From Nocardia nova SH22a (GTDB lineage Bacteria > Actinomycetota > Actinomycetes > Mycobacteriales > Mycobacteriaceae), in NCBI RefSeq assembly GCF_000523235.1, contig NZ_CP006850.1:2232001-2296000 (forward strand): a stretch of 64,000 nucleotides of DNA, read 5' to 3'. Positions 50,201-58,027 of this stretch are shown here, piece after piece. The position numbers were made by a program, and so were the translations under genes. Below the pieces are notes generated by a model. That model did no database searches. It saw nothing but the letters and a program-made list of their open reading frames with translations, and had not been told where the DNA came from. Position 1 is the first letter of the stretch, and every line of letters begins with the position of its first letter.

Positions 50201-52198
50201 TGCTTCCACCGGCACATCTCGCCACCGGGCGCCACCGAGCTGAGTCAAGCCCCGGAACCCTGTCAGCAGACTCTGGAAAGTCTCACCGGTCCTACGGTCT
50301 GGATCGTTGAGGCGGCCCTTACACGCCAGGACGGCAGCGGAAAGCGCCCACCTGGGCACGCCAGCAGTCTGCAATATCTCAGCGATCTGCGGTGCTCGGA
50401 CAAGGCAGATGGCGGTGGCGTAACGACGGACTTCGTCGTGTGCGAACCGAGGCCGCCAGTGATACGTGCTCGACGGCGCGATAAGGTGATCGGCTCGTAA
50501 GGCGTCGACTGCCGCTGGGTCCACACCCCTTGAGCCTGAAGCAGAATCGGGAACGCTCAGCGCGGTGGTCGCGAGTGCAAGGAGCGTGTCTTCCCGCGCC
50601 TGCGCTGAGCCCCTGTTGGGACGCCCGTCGCCTCGGACGAGCTTGCTCCAGATCAGTTGGAGGCACTCCCATTCGCTCATCGGCTTATCGAGTTCGAGAC
50701 CTGTTCGCGAGAGCAGATCAAGCACGATCAGGCGCCTGAGGAGCGACCCTGCGGGCAGGTTGCGGAGAAGTCCTCGCAAGAGCGGGAAACACTCAGCGAC
50801 GTGGGCGATTTCGTCATCGTTCAGGCACTCCACCGTCAATGTGCGAACACGCGACGAGCGGCCGAGAGCCAGTTCTTCACCGACGAAGTCCGCAGCGTAG
50901 TCCGCAGTTACAGCGACGACCCCTACTCCGGACGCCGCTGCGGCAGCGAGCAGGTCGCGCAGGACTCCTGCCGACCGATCGACTGCTGCGTCGACACCGT
51001 CGATGAGCAGAACGCGCTGTGGCGCAGATAATTCGGCCAGGACCTGCCGCATGGACACTCCCAGCAGGTGCTGGACCTCAGGGCTGGTAGACGGCAACTC
51101 CCGGAAGCTGACAACAGCCGCCTCGAACAGGGAAGACTCGGCGGACTCGAGTTCGACCAGGACCGAACGAACCAGAGCGCTCTTCCCGGTTCCCGAAGGA
51201 CCGGCAACCAACAGTGCGCCCGCATCGGAAGCGACCGTACGAATCGCGGTCTCCAGCTCGGCGCGACGATCGCTGAACGGCAGTGCCAATGGCGTCGCGC
51301 CGTCGATGTCCGGGCCCAGCGTGCCACGAACAGTCCCGAACAGAACGGCACGGTGCTGAGCTAACACATCCCACGCCTGTTTGGTTCGTGTAGCCGGCGC
51401 GTCAAGGAGCAGATGGACCTCTGCTCGCAGGTGGTCGAGGTCTACCACGCCACCGATCGCGTCGTAGTCGCCGGCGAGAACTGCGAGCCGATCACGAAGC
51501 TGGACTCCGTCCGCGGTGGCGGCAGCGACTGTGTCCAAGGACGTCGCGACAGTCGTCCACCCCGCGGTATTCGGGTTCTGCACGTGAAACCCGAGTATCC
51601 GCAAACGCCGCAGTAAACCCCAAGTCCGTACCAGCACATCACCATCAGACGCCGACGCGTCATCAATTGCCGCCACCATCTTGCGCATGTGAGTCAGGCG
51701 AGTACCGACGCCCTTCGACCACCGACGATCTGTCGACATACTGGCCTCGAACGTGCTGACAACGCTGTGTGCCCGCGCAATAGCACACAACTTCGCAACC
51801 TGCTCCCACTCGGCCTTCCACCCCGCCACCGCCACCGCAACAGCTTCATCCGGATACGCAGCCACTTCATCGAGCAACGACTTCATCAACTTGACCGTTG
51901 GTGCGTCACTGGGGACGAAATGCGGCGTGGCCCTGCACGCAACGGCAAGCTCAATCTCACCGTTGCTAGCGACGACAAGCAAATCGTCTACTGGATGAGC
52001 GGGCCCAGTTTGGAATGCAATCGAACATACTGGCAGTTCGCCTAGCTCAGTACGTCGGCTACTCGTCAGCATGCTCTCCAAGTAGGTGACGGCGACTCTG
52101 TGAGCAAAGGTGACTCCACCTCCGCCAGTCGAGTACGCGTTCGCGCCAGTCTGCGGCTTCGCATCCGCCTCGGCAGGTGTTTCGTGGGGGCTGTTCAT
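47267..52198 (-). CDS. Avs-like STAND ATPase, 1,643 residues (defence)
   Basis: 1,643 residues from an ATG with GGAG upstream. The N-terminal part (about 25-145) begins GGGGVTFAHRVAVTYLESML, as in Cap4/Avs dsDNA-endonuclease domains, but its PD-(D/E)xK motif reads VDDLLVV (70-76) then IELAVACR, with no Lys where the catalytic one is expected. The NTPase follows, with P-loop GPSGTGKS (333-340) and Walker B RVLLIDGVD (395-403). The last 1,000 residues are helical-repeat-like, as in Avs sensors that bind phage terminase or portal. It probably detects a phage protein and oligomerises. Composition is close to the host's. Confidence 0.72.
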   Translation of the reverse strand: MNSPHETPAEADAKPQTGANAYSTGGGGVTFAHRVAVTYLESMLTSSRRTELGELPVCSIAFQTGPAHPVDDLLVVASNGEIELAVACRATPHFVPSDAPTVKLMKSLLDEVAAYPDEAVAVAVAGWKAEWEQVAKLCAIARAHSVVSTFEASMSTDRRWSKGVGTRLTHMRKMVAAIDDASASDGDVLVRTWGLLRRLRILGFHVQNPNTAGWTTVATSLDTVAAATADGVQLRDRLAVLAGDYDAIGGVVDLDHLRAEVHLLLDAPATRTKQAWDVLAQHRAVLFGTVRGTLGPDIDGATPLALPFSDRRAELETAIRTVASDAGALLVAGPSGTGKSALVRSVLVELESAESSLFEAAVVSFRELPSTSPEVQHLLGVSMRQVLAELSAPQRVLLIDGVDAAVDRSAGVLRDLLAAAAASGVGVVAVTADYAADFVGEELALGRSSRVRTLTVECLNDDEIAHVAECFPLLRGLLRNLPAGSLLRRLIVLDLLSRTGLELDKPMSEWECLQLIWSKLVRGDGRPNRGSAQAREDTLLALATTALSVPDSASGSRGVDPAAVDALRADHLIAPSSTYHWRPRFAHDEVRRYATAICLVRAPQIAEILQTAGVPRWALSAAVLACKGRLNDPDRRTGETFQSLLTGFRGLTQLGGARWRDVPVEAVLDTPAAYECMKASVEDDGVDLRLPDVLRVLRQRFSFNSFIDRSVGTPVVQYLIGHDEPWTISQEAFEVLTNWLQALVLSEEPAGNSAREALRARLVTFWKQVPQNEESGDLLPDWVPHRRRRRKVLDYRVTTKKFVEALALLGLDIDTESETCLRTVARNDPISLGPAADEPFSARSIAQRDPELLALLVEAYYIDEDIEDNLTHRDGIRDHQGQWRGFGGPFAAYYFGGFWQLFNSAPFATSVRVLNKVVNHAAHIRMRDSSERVELAVSGEPREYVGDGAVWAWYRGTSTGPYPCMSALQAMERIAEELLNRGVPAADIARQLLENCENLAVPGMLWGLFCRNLETAGSELDRFLAEPAVWSLESSRVTVEFYGFRASDEGLAHPERRLWTAREASVWLMAHGDEQRRAELRCVGEELAANGERHGFQASMTMNWAANLDESRYRMTTEDGATYLEVVPPPEVVAAQADIAAYQARANDILRLQNRYWGSRKFDEDYQPPTATEIANDLGAIRTLLGSGEPPSHIGAGDTAAQVVRTAIERVVRGEPDALGDEGAFAIRTVMSAAEVFRDSGDLHDEGYYFDLGADRAAAHALPALLTPALAQPLSLAAVTLDQVTQTGLALARNAPRETRLFLARGCDVIWASPCSGSRCIHDIAFEWMIESARNAEVGPWDFEAQHTVRTRIEGDLTERLKGADDEAIDLEALDPLIRAMGAAATFQHCATSTVQQVLTDLLTLQPAVMVRQNEDHRARTGENHTLVAARALLQNFAVDGAPRPIFDYLDILRPDAGILSGFLQGLAAAGAENDALAEAARALWPALLMHALTYVNDDPSVYKQATWGAWAAEALLPNPPAWAQGLYNELSGPPIDWIDPSALIGPIERWLPVGRGEHRCLEALIRLVRKLPIRKQATQGLSWVTEVCLDGDDVKVYESWSSDDWLKQIRAAADEHGTLAQWQRLVDALVVAGNSSLAPYST

Positions 52199-52522
52199 CG
52201 CTCTCCGGCACGCGCTCGTCCATCGGTTTGCAGCTGTCCGCAACACTGTATGACCGCCGTCCGACAAAGGCCGTTTGATACCGTAGTTTCTTCCGTGGTG
52301 ATTGCGGAATATGACCACAGCTGAGGACATTCCGCGCTTGGTCGCCACACCAGACCTGCCGCATAAGGGCTGCGACTCGCATCCACCGATAGCCGGCCTT
52401 TGACGGAGACGCGGGGCCCGGCGAGTCGGATCCGCCGGGCCTCTCGCCGCAGTGATTACATCACCCACCAGCATAGATGGGGCCGCGATGGACTCGTCTG
52501 AACGGGTGCATCGGCCCGGCTC
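52199..52522. other. Upstream region of the Avs-like gene
   Basis: Holds the Avs promoter on the minus strand. The 3' side is the end of a decayed gene. No family-like frame seen. Confidence 0.35.
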
Positions 52523-52880
52523 CTACTGCTCGGCGATCTTGAGTTGCCTGGCCTGCGTGACCTCCTGGAACGACTCGCACTCGTGTGCGCGGCCCGGCGC
52601 CTTGAGCAGAGTTTCGAATTCCTTGGCGCTGAGCCGGAGTTCGGTGCACTGCTCGAACAGTTCCGGTTCCCGGGTCTGGACGAGGTCCGGATTGATTCGG
52701 CGGCTCTTGAGGTCTGTTTCCCAGGTCGCCACGCCATCGATGCCGGCATGGGTGCCGATGGCGAGTTTGAGGTCGGTCTCCACCGCCGCCCGTGCCCTGG
52801 CTGCTTAGTCGTACTCCCGCTTGAGCCGCCGCTCCTCATCACGCAGCTTGAACCATTGGGTGCGTAGCGTCTCGGCGGCG
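52523..52880 (-). pseudogene. YqaJ-type phage exonuclease remnant
   Basis: The minus strand reads RTQWFKLRDEERRLKREYD, then a TAA at 52804-52806, then in the same frame GVATWETDLKSRRINPDLV and PELFEQCTELRLSAKEF to a stop at 52523. The 'ATW-x-T...R-x-I-N-x-x-L...P-E-L-x-E' ending is that of YqaJ-type viral recombination exonucleases. The in-frame stop and the absence of the nuclease core mark it as a relic. Confidence 0.5.
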
Positions 52881-53413
52881 GGATCGCGTGGCAGGATGAC
52901 GGAATCGGACTCGACCTCTTCGAGATGCTCGATCTCGCTGTTTGGGAAGTTCCTCGGTCAGCTAGACCCGGCAGCGCGCGAACATCTCGGTGGCTTTTTG
53001 TTCAGTGGAGCCGGTAGATCTCCGGTCCGCCTTCCTCTCCGCGGCGTTCGGGCCAGGTGTCCTTGACATATTTCTGGACGGCCTTGCACTCGTCGGTCTT
53101 GATGGCGTCAAACAGCACCAACTCCTGAACGCAGTTGGTCTGCAATGTCGATCGGCGCTTCGCCGGTGTCGCGGCGGTGAAGCGGATTTTGAACAGGTCT
53201 TGCGTGCCGTGACGGAATCCCTAGAGATACCCCATGATTCAGCCCTGCTGATTGAAAGATGTTCTCACCCAGCTCGAACACTGCGAGAGTCCATACTTGC
53301 GGCGTCCGCCGACACAGTTCGGCGCTCCAAACCGATCGCACGTTTCAGTGCCCGGCCAGAGGATCTCTCCGATGTCGGTCTCCTCGGTTGACCGCAGGTG
53401 GCAATATTAGCTC
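52881..53413. other. Decayed coding region
   Basis: On the minus strand pieces such as GFRHGTQDLFKIRFTAAT and QELVLFDAIKTDECKAVQKY appear in frames broken by stops. This looks like old phage or plasmid coding sequence continuing from the YqaJ relic. I cannot name it. Confidence 0.4.
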
Positions 53414-53605
53414 GTGACCAGTAAGAGGAACGCGCCGCAGGACAGTCGCGTGCAACGTGCCGTCATCGGAAAAGCGGATGTGGAAACACATTCCGTACAA
53501 AGCATGAAGGTGTCCGATGCGGCACTGAACTGGGACCCGCGGGCCACGTCGACGCAGTCGCCGAACACGGACTCAACTTCTTCTGCGGCGGCAAAGCAGG
53601 AGTAA
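53414..53605 (+). CDS. Small hydrophilic hypothetical protein
   Basis: 63 residues from a GTG: polar, Ser/Thr/Ala-rich, without a helix for membrane or any motif. It ends 10 bp before the DUF6338 gene on the same strand and is probably cotranscribed with it. A leader or partner peptide is possible; existence as a protein is unproven. Confidence 0.4.
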   Translation: MTSKRNAPQDSRVQRAVIGKADVETHSVQSMKVSDAALNWDPRATSTQSPNTDSTSSAAAKQE

Positions 53606-53615
53606 CGAGCCGCAA

Positions 53616-54428
53616 ATGGCGTTTCCCGCGAGCATTACCATCGTTTGTGTCCTGCTCAGCCTCGTTCCGGGGTGGTTGTACCTTCGGCGCCTTGAGCGGA
53701 TCCGCCCGGCCTCGAAGGTGACCGGCCTCAACGAGCTCCTGCAGGTGCTAGCGGTGGGGCTTTCGACCACGGGACTCGCGGTGTTGATCGTGATTCTGCT
53801 GCCCCCCGACTGGCTCCTTGATCCAGTTGCGCTGGTAAAGGGCGGCAAGGCCTACGTCCTGTCACATCTCCGGCGGGTCGCGTTGTCGATCACGGCCACA
53901 TTCTTGCTCGCGATCGGTGCCGCCTATTTTCTCTCGTGGGTTCGATCCATCGGTAGGCCCAAAGGGTTCAACACTCTTGGGAGCCCCTGGGTGGATGCCT
54001 TCAACGCTTCACCAAAAGACCAGGGCCCTTGGCTGATCGTAGAGATGACCGACGGTCGATTCGTCGAGGGCTGGCTCAGAGCATACGACCCCGACAAGGA
54101 GCCCAAGTCCGACATTGTCTTGCAGGGCCGTATCCACATGACCCCGCCAGATGGCGGCGAACGCTCCCTATTGGTCAAGGTCAACAGATACATCGTAGTC
54201 GGCGACCAGATCGTCTCGGTGCAGATCTTTGACGCGGACATGCCGTCCGATCCCGCTAAGAAGCGGATGTCGTGGGGGAAGTTCCGGGAGGAGATATGGG
54301 GGAAGGTCTGGTGTAGGGGCGAGGCAGAATCCGCTGAAGGGGGTATGCCCGCCGCTTCGGGTACGGAGTCGAACGGCCTCGACGGCACACTCGAATCCGA
54401 GGACTGCAGCCGGGAACGTCCCAATTAG
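53616..54428 (+). CDS. DUF6338-like membrane protein
   Basis: 270 residues. Helices at about 4-22, 44-64 and 88-107 anchor the protein; the cytoplasmic part has PWVDAFNASPKDQGPWLIVE, MTDGRFVEGWLRAYD and a beta-rich core, the pattern of DUF6338 (an SH3-like domain after membrane helices). The tail is Ser/Glu-rich. Function unknown. Members occur in actinobacterial genomic islands, and here it lies between an Avs-like gene and a CBASS locus, so a role in defence or conjugation is a guess. Confidence 0.65.
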   Translation: MAFPASITIVCVLLSLVPGWLYLRRLERIRPASKVTGLNELLQVLAVGLSTTGLAVLIVILLPPDWLLDPVALVKGGKAYVLSHLRRVALSITATFLLAIGAAYFLSWVRSIGRPKGFNTLGSPWVDAFNASPKDQGPWLIVEMTDGRFVEGWLRAYDPDKEPKSDIVLQGRIHMTPPDGGERSLLVKVNRYIVVGDQIVSVQIFDADMPSDPAKKRMSWGKFREEIWGKVWCRGEAESAEGGMPAASGTESNGLDGTLESEDCSRERPN

Positions 54429-54629
54429 CAGCTCGACGGGTCTCAGGTCTGTGTTCGAAACCGAACAATCGTGTGCCCAAACGGCTACCTGGTGCTCAGG
54501 ACCGTTACGAAATGGGGCGTTGGCGTCGGTGCTCGGATGTGTAGCCCTAGCTGCGATCCCGTGAGTTTGACACCGTCGGACGGCCGCCAGTACTGTCTTC
54601 GGCAGTGGTGCCAGTAGTGTGCCCATCGA
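54429..54629. other. Short non-coding stretch
   Basis: Nothing recognised between the DUF6338 gene and the tandem terminators. Confidence 0.3.
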
Positions 54630-54659
54630 AGCCCCGAACCGTTGAGGTCGGGGCTTTTT
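54630..54659 (+). terminator. Rho-independent terminator
   Basis: AGCCCCGA and TCGGGGCT form an 8-bp stem closed by a 10-base loop and followed by TTTT. Confidence 0.8.
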
Positions 54660-54672
54660 CGTTTCTTGCTGC

Positions 54673-54704
54673 AGGCCCTTCGGCGTTCCGCCGGAGGGCC
54701 TTTC
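54673..54704 (+). terminator. Second hairpin, tandem to the first
   Basis: AGGCCCTTCGGC pairs with GCCGGAGGGCCT with one mismatch and is followed by TTTC. Two terminators in series isolate the DUF6338 unit from the next genes. Confidence 0.6.
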
Positions 54705-54790
54705 GTCGTTTCCGGAAGGATTCTCATGTCGGTCAACGCACTCGCTTCGCGGCGGCTGGTGGCTGGACGGCGTTCTGGGTACAGCTCCCG

Positions 54791-54979
54791 ATGCTGGTTC
54801 TGGCCCTGGCGGTCATCATCGTGGCCACCACCGCACTGCGTCGCGCGCGTCCTGAGGACGTGCCACGTGTGTTCGAAGCATTCGCTGTGGCTTTCGGCCG
54901 TCGTAGCACGCGGGCGCGGCAAAGCGATCCCTCAGGGGCCGGTGTTGCGCAACAAGAGTCGGAGGCGGATCCGCAGTGA
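54791..54979 (+). CDS. Small membrane protein
   Basis: 62 residues: an N-terminal helix (MLVLALAVIIVATTALRRAR) and a cytoplasmic polar tail with a short amphipathic helix (EDVPRVFEAFAVAF). Its stop overlaps the next GTG by 4 nt. No known family. A longer in-frame start exists upstream, but it would put the helix in the middle of a basic, terminator-overlapping sequence. Confidence 0.45.
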   Translation: MLVLALAVIIVATTALRRARPEDVPRVFEAFAVAFGRRSTRARQSDPSGAGVAQQESEADPQ

Positions 54980-55488
54980 GCAGACGGAAAGTGCGGAGAG
55001 ACGGCATCGCGGACTACGTCACCCAAAAGCTCGCATGGAGAGAAGCAGACGGTTTGCTCCAGAAGGGCACGGTCGGCGGGGTCGCCTACAGAGTGGACGA
55101 GCTTCTCGAAATGGCCGAACACCTGCAGCAATTGGGGCACACCAACGACATCCTCGACACTCTGTTCACCGCTTTGCGCCGCAACGAACTCCGGGCTCTG
55201 TTCGATTCCGCCTTCGACGAGCACGGCGATCCCCGTGATCAGAGATCGTGCAGCGACTGCGGCAAACCGCTGCCGCGCCGACCGGCCGGATCTCCGGGGC
55301 GCCGCGCCAAGTACTGCACGTCCGCCTGCAGGCAAAGGGCTTACCGATGTCGGAGGGGCGGCAGGCCTCAACGAGTGGAATCGACAGCCGTCATGCTCTA
55401 CCGCCTCAAAAAACTAGAATTGTTGCTGCTACAGGAGTCGGCCTTCAGCGTCGTGGACAACCGGTGGACGCCCGCGTCAGATGCGTGA
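54976..55488 (+). CDS. Zinc-ribbon-like hypothetical protein
   Basis: 170 residues from a GTG overlapping the previous stop. The N-terminal 85 residues are helical. Then comes CSDCGKPL...RAKYCTSACRQRAYRCRR (about 92-126), a C-x2-C...C-x3-C zinc cluster typical of actinobacterial mobile-element proteins that end in 'CRQRAYR'. The C-terminal LYRLKKLELLLLQE may be a coiled coil. It probably binds nucleic acid. Its stop is 17 bp from the integrase remnant on the other strand. Confidence 0.55.
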   Translation: MSRRKVRRDGIADYVTQKLAWREADGLLQKGTVGGVAYRVDELLEMAEHLQQLGHTNDILDTLFTALRRNELRALFDSAFDEHGDPRDQRSCSDCGKPLPRRPAGSPGRRAKYCTSACRQRAYRCRRGGRPQRVESTAVMLYRLKKLELLLLQESAFSVVDNRWTPASDA

Positions 55489-55505
55489 ATCTCGAACTGG
55501 GGCAA

Positions 55506-55880
55506 TCAATCTCGAGGGCCCGTTGCTGCATGCTTCCGCCGTGCGGCACGTATCTCGGCGTCGGGGACTTTGTCGGCGAGCAGGGTGTAGATCTGGGTGG
55601 TCTCGGTGGAGGCGTGGCCGACGCGTTTGCGTACGACTTCGATGGAGACGCCGACGTTGATGAGTTCGGTGGCGTGGGAGTGACGCGACTGGTGGATCTC
55701 GATGTCGACTCTGGCTGCGCCGCAGTACTTCTGCCACCGGTGGTGCGCCGCGGAGTAGGAGACCGGGCCGCCGGTGCCGTTGATGCTGGCGCGGAACAGC
55801 GGCCCGGCGGTGTATCCGGTGCGCGCGAGGTAGAGGCGGAGCAGAGAGTGAACCCTATTGAGCGACTGAATAACCCACAC
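55506..55880 (-). pseudogene. Truncated tyrosine recombinase/integrase
   Basis: 125 residues holding only the C-terminal catalytic part: HQSRHSHATELI (the H-x-x-R box), VVRKRVGHASTETTQIY (His/Trp box and the nucleophile Tyr in IYTLL), and a basic tail. The DNA-binding arm, the first catalytic Arg and the beta-hairpin Lys are missing, so it cannot be active. It marks the mobile origin of the island. Confidence 0.78.
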
Positions 55881-56079
55881 TCAGAATCGCGCGATCTGCG
55901 CAGACCGAGTCTTCAGGCGGAAGCGACACCCGCGGATGCGCAGTCTGGCGTAACAGGCGGGTGCTGAGTGGCGATCAGGGTGGGTGGATAGTTCATGGGC
56001 GCGTCCCGGCGAGCTGTGTCACCCATCTAGGGCGGCGTATGACCCCGGGACAAGGATCTGCTGGGGGGGAAAGCGTCGG
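55881..56079. other. Upstream region of the CBASS operon
   Basis: 200 bp without a gene; must contain the CBASS promoter. No clear palindrome. Confidence 0.35.
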
Positions 56080-56607
56080 GTGGTAGAAGTCTCGGAGTCT
56101 GAGCGTCGTCAGGCGCTCGCGGAGGAGTTCAGCCGACTGGAAGAGTCCGCCATGTATAGCGCTCAGAATCAGTTTGAACAGGCGAAACAGTGGCGCGGCA
56201 TCAATCTGATGCTCGGGTTGCCGGCGAGTGTGCTGGCGGCGGTGTCGGGCGCGACGGCGTTGGCATCGACAGCGGGTCGTTTCTGGGCGGGCCTGCTTGC
56301 GCTGGGCGCTGCGGCGTTCGGCGCGGTGTTAACGACGGTCAACGCGAGCCATCGCACGAACCAGGCGTCGTCGGCGGCGAATGCGTACCTGGAGATCCAG
56401 ACCGCCGCCCGTCAGGCCCGACTGCTGGACCTGCCCGTTACTGACCTTGATGAGATGCGCGCGGCTCTCGCGGAGATCACGGCGCGGCGGGACGAACAGA
56501 ACAAGACCGCCGAGCCTCCAAATCGGTGGGCGCGGCGTCGGGCGCAGAAGAACATCACGACCGGGGGCCAAACGTACGAGGTGGACTCGACCGGGAAGAG
56601 AGCGTGA
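56080..56607 (+). CDS. SLATT-type 2TM effector (CBASS)
   Basis: 175 residues from a GTG behind GGGGGGA. It starts with a charged helix (SERRQALAEEFSRLEESAMY), has two adjacent membrane helices (about 43-63 and 68-88), and ends with a helical and basic tail, the SLATT (SMODS and SLOG-associating 2TM) layout. In CBASS such proteins form membrane pores when bound by the cyclic nucleotide of the neighbouring cyclase, killing the infected cell. Its stop is 1 nt from the cyclase start. Confidence 0.78.
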   Translation: MVEVSESERRQALAEEFSRLEESAMYSAQNQFEQAKQWRGINLMLGLPASVLAAVSGATALASTAGRFWAGLLALGAAAFGAVLTTVNASHRTNQASSAANAYLEIQTAARQARLLDLPVTDLDEMRAALAEITARRDEQNKTAEPPNRWARRRAQKNITTGGQTYEVDSTGKRA

Positions 56608-56608
56608 C

Positions 56609-57472
56609 GTGGCGAGAAGTGTTGCTGAGGGATTCGATGTGTTTCTTGAACGGCTCACGCCGCTGGCGTCACATCGGGCGGCGGCAGCCGCGCACCGTTC
56701 CCGTGTGGAGACCTCGCTGAAGAATTCCCTGTCGGTGCTGGTGATGCGTGAAACCGGTTCGTTTCACCACGGCACTGGCGTCCGGCACCACAGCGATGTG
56801 GATATTCTGGTCAGCATCGGCAACCCCAAGCCGGGCAGTTCCGACACTGCCTTGAACTGGGTGAAGAGCGCATTGTCGGCCTCGTTCCCCACAACCACCG
56901 TGCGGATCAGCCGTCCCGCGGTCGTTGTCGAATTTGCTGGGGGCGCGGAGACATGGGAAGTCATCCCGGGGTTCCTGAAGTCGTCTGATCCGTCGCCGCT
57001 CTATGACATTCCCGGTGCGGCAAGCGGCTGGCTCGAATCGGCGCCGACCGTGCACCTGGACTATGTCAACGAGTGCAACCAAAAGAACGGCGTCCAAGGC
57101 GCAGCCAAAAAGTTAGCCAGGCTCGTCAAGGCATGGAAGTACTATTGCAACGTGCCCGTTTCGTCGTTCTATCTAGAAATGCGAGCCGCGCAGCATATGG
57201 CGACCCAAGCGGGGTTCATCGCTGTGTGGGATGTGTGTCTGCTGCTGGAAGATCTCCGGGACAACCACCTGGCGGCGATGAATGATCCCAAGGGGCGCAC
57301 CGGGCGCTTCCATCCCTGCTCCTCGGACTATCGTAAAATTGATGCGCTGTCGAAACTGTCTACTGCCGCCACCCGGGCACGTAATGCCCTTGACGCATAC
57401 CAAAACGACAAATTCGACGACGCGTTCCACTATCTTGACCTCCTCTTCAGCGGCCAGTTTCCCGCGCGCTAA
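56609..57472 (+). CDS. CD-NTase (SMODS) nucleotidyltransferase, CBASS cyclase
   Basis: 287 residues from a GTG. The polymerase-beta-like motif ETGSFHHGTGVRHHSDVDIL gives Gly50-Ser51 and the acidic pair Asp63/Asp65; the third acidic residue is probably Glu117 in TWEVIPG. KLARLVKAWKYY and SSFYLEMRAAQ in the C-terminal half are the helical domain of SMODS enzymes. It makes a cyclic oligonucleotide on infection, which opens the SLATT pore. No Cap2/Cap3 or HORMA/TRIP13 genes follow, so this is a two-gene (type I) CBASS. Confidence 0.85.
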   Translation: MARSVAEGFDVFLERLTPLASHRAAAAAHRSRVETSLKNSLSVLVMRETGSFHHGTGVRHHSDVDILVSIGNPKPGSSDTALNWVKSALSASFPTTTVRISRPAVVVEFAGGAETWEVIPGFLKSSDPSPLYDIPGAASGWLESAPTVHLDYVNECNQKNGVQGAAKKLARLVKAWKYYCNVPVSSFYLEMRAAQHMATQAGFIAVWDVCLLLEDLRDNHLAAMNDPKGRTGRFHPCSSDYRKIDALSKLSTAATRARNALDAYQNDKFDDAFHYLDLLFSGQFPAR

Positions 57473-57719
57473 AGGGGCTTTCGCGCCGAAGTTGAAAGAT
57501 GTGCGGGGTGACTGGCTGCCCGCGCCATCGAACGTCTCGACGATTGTTTCATCGGCAACTGCTGGCGTCGACCACCGACCTTTCACCCTAGATACTGCGA
57601 AGACGAGGTCGGTGGCGGCGTGGGCGGAATCGAGGAGGAAGTCCGGTATGGGGCGCGGCCAAGCCGAGCGCTACGGCTTCCCGGTTGGCAGGAGAGGTTT
57701 GCGCCGGGCACTTGGGGAT
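57473..57719. other. Non-coding region after CBASS
   Basis: No convincing gene. A plus-strand frame of 150 codons runs through the cyclase end and has no family features. Confidence 0.35.
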
Positions 57720-57752
57720 GTAGTTAAGTCGTAGTTAAGTCGTAGTTAAGTC
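57720..57752. repeat. Three perfect 11-bp tandem repeats
   Basis: GTAGTTAAGTC is repeated three times without spacer. It is followed within 60 bp by several copies of AAGTTGTCG/GGTTGTCG (57763-57811). The AT-rich unit in a GC-rich background looks like iterons or a protein-binding array. Confidence 0.75.
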
Positions 57753-58027
57753 GCCGGGTGTCTAAGTTGTCGGCGGGTGCGCTGGGTTGTCGAAAGTTGT
57801 CGCATGGACGCACAAGCCGTTCCTGCAGGGAATTTGGCGAACCTCTGACCGTCTAAAGTTGTTCTGTTGTAGCTCATCGTCAGAGACACGGCAGGTTTCT
57901 GGTTCGGATTCGCCTTTCATTGTGCTGGTCGACTGAAGTGAAGTGATCCGAGGGGCTCTCGCTGCATGTTTGCTAGCCGGGCCAGATGATGTCTCTTGGT
58001 GGCGTGTCGCCGCACTGCGAGACAGTG
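57753..58027. other. Non-coding region after the repeats
   Basis: Contains the TTGTCG direct repeats noted above and otherwise nothing recognised up to the HTH gene stop. Confidence 0.35.

Noticed and set aside
53108..53341. 77-codon minus-strand gene
   Set aside because: Part of a decayed region; neighbouring frames carry the more protein-like pieces, broken by stops.
57282..57734. 150-codon frame over the end of the CD-NTase gene
   Set aside because: Overlaps the cyclase in another frame and shows no domain.
57720..57752. CRISPR array
   Set aside because: Three 11-bp units with no spacers; no cas genes in the window.
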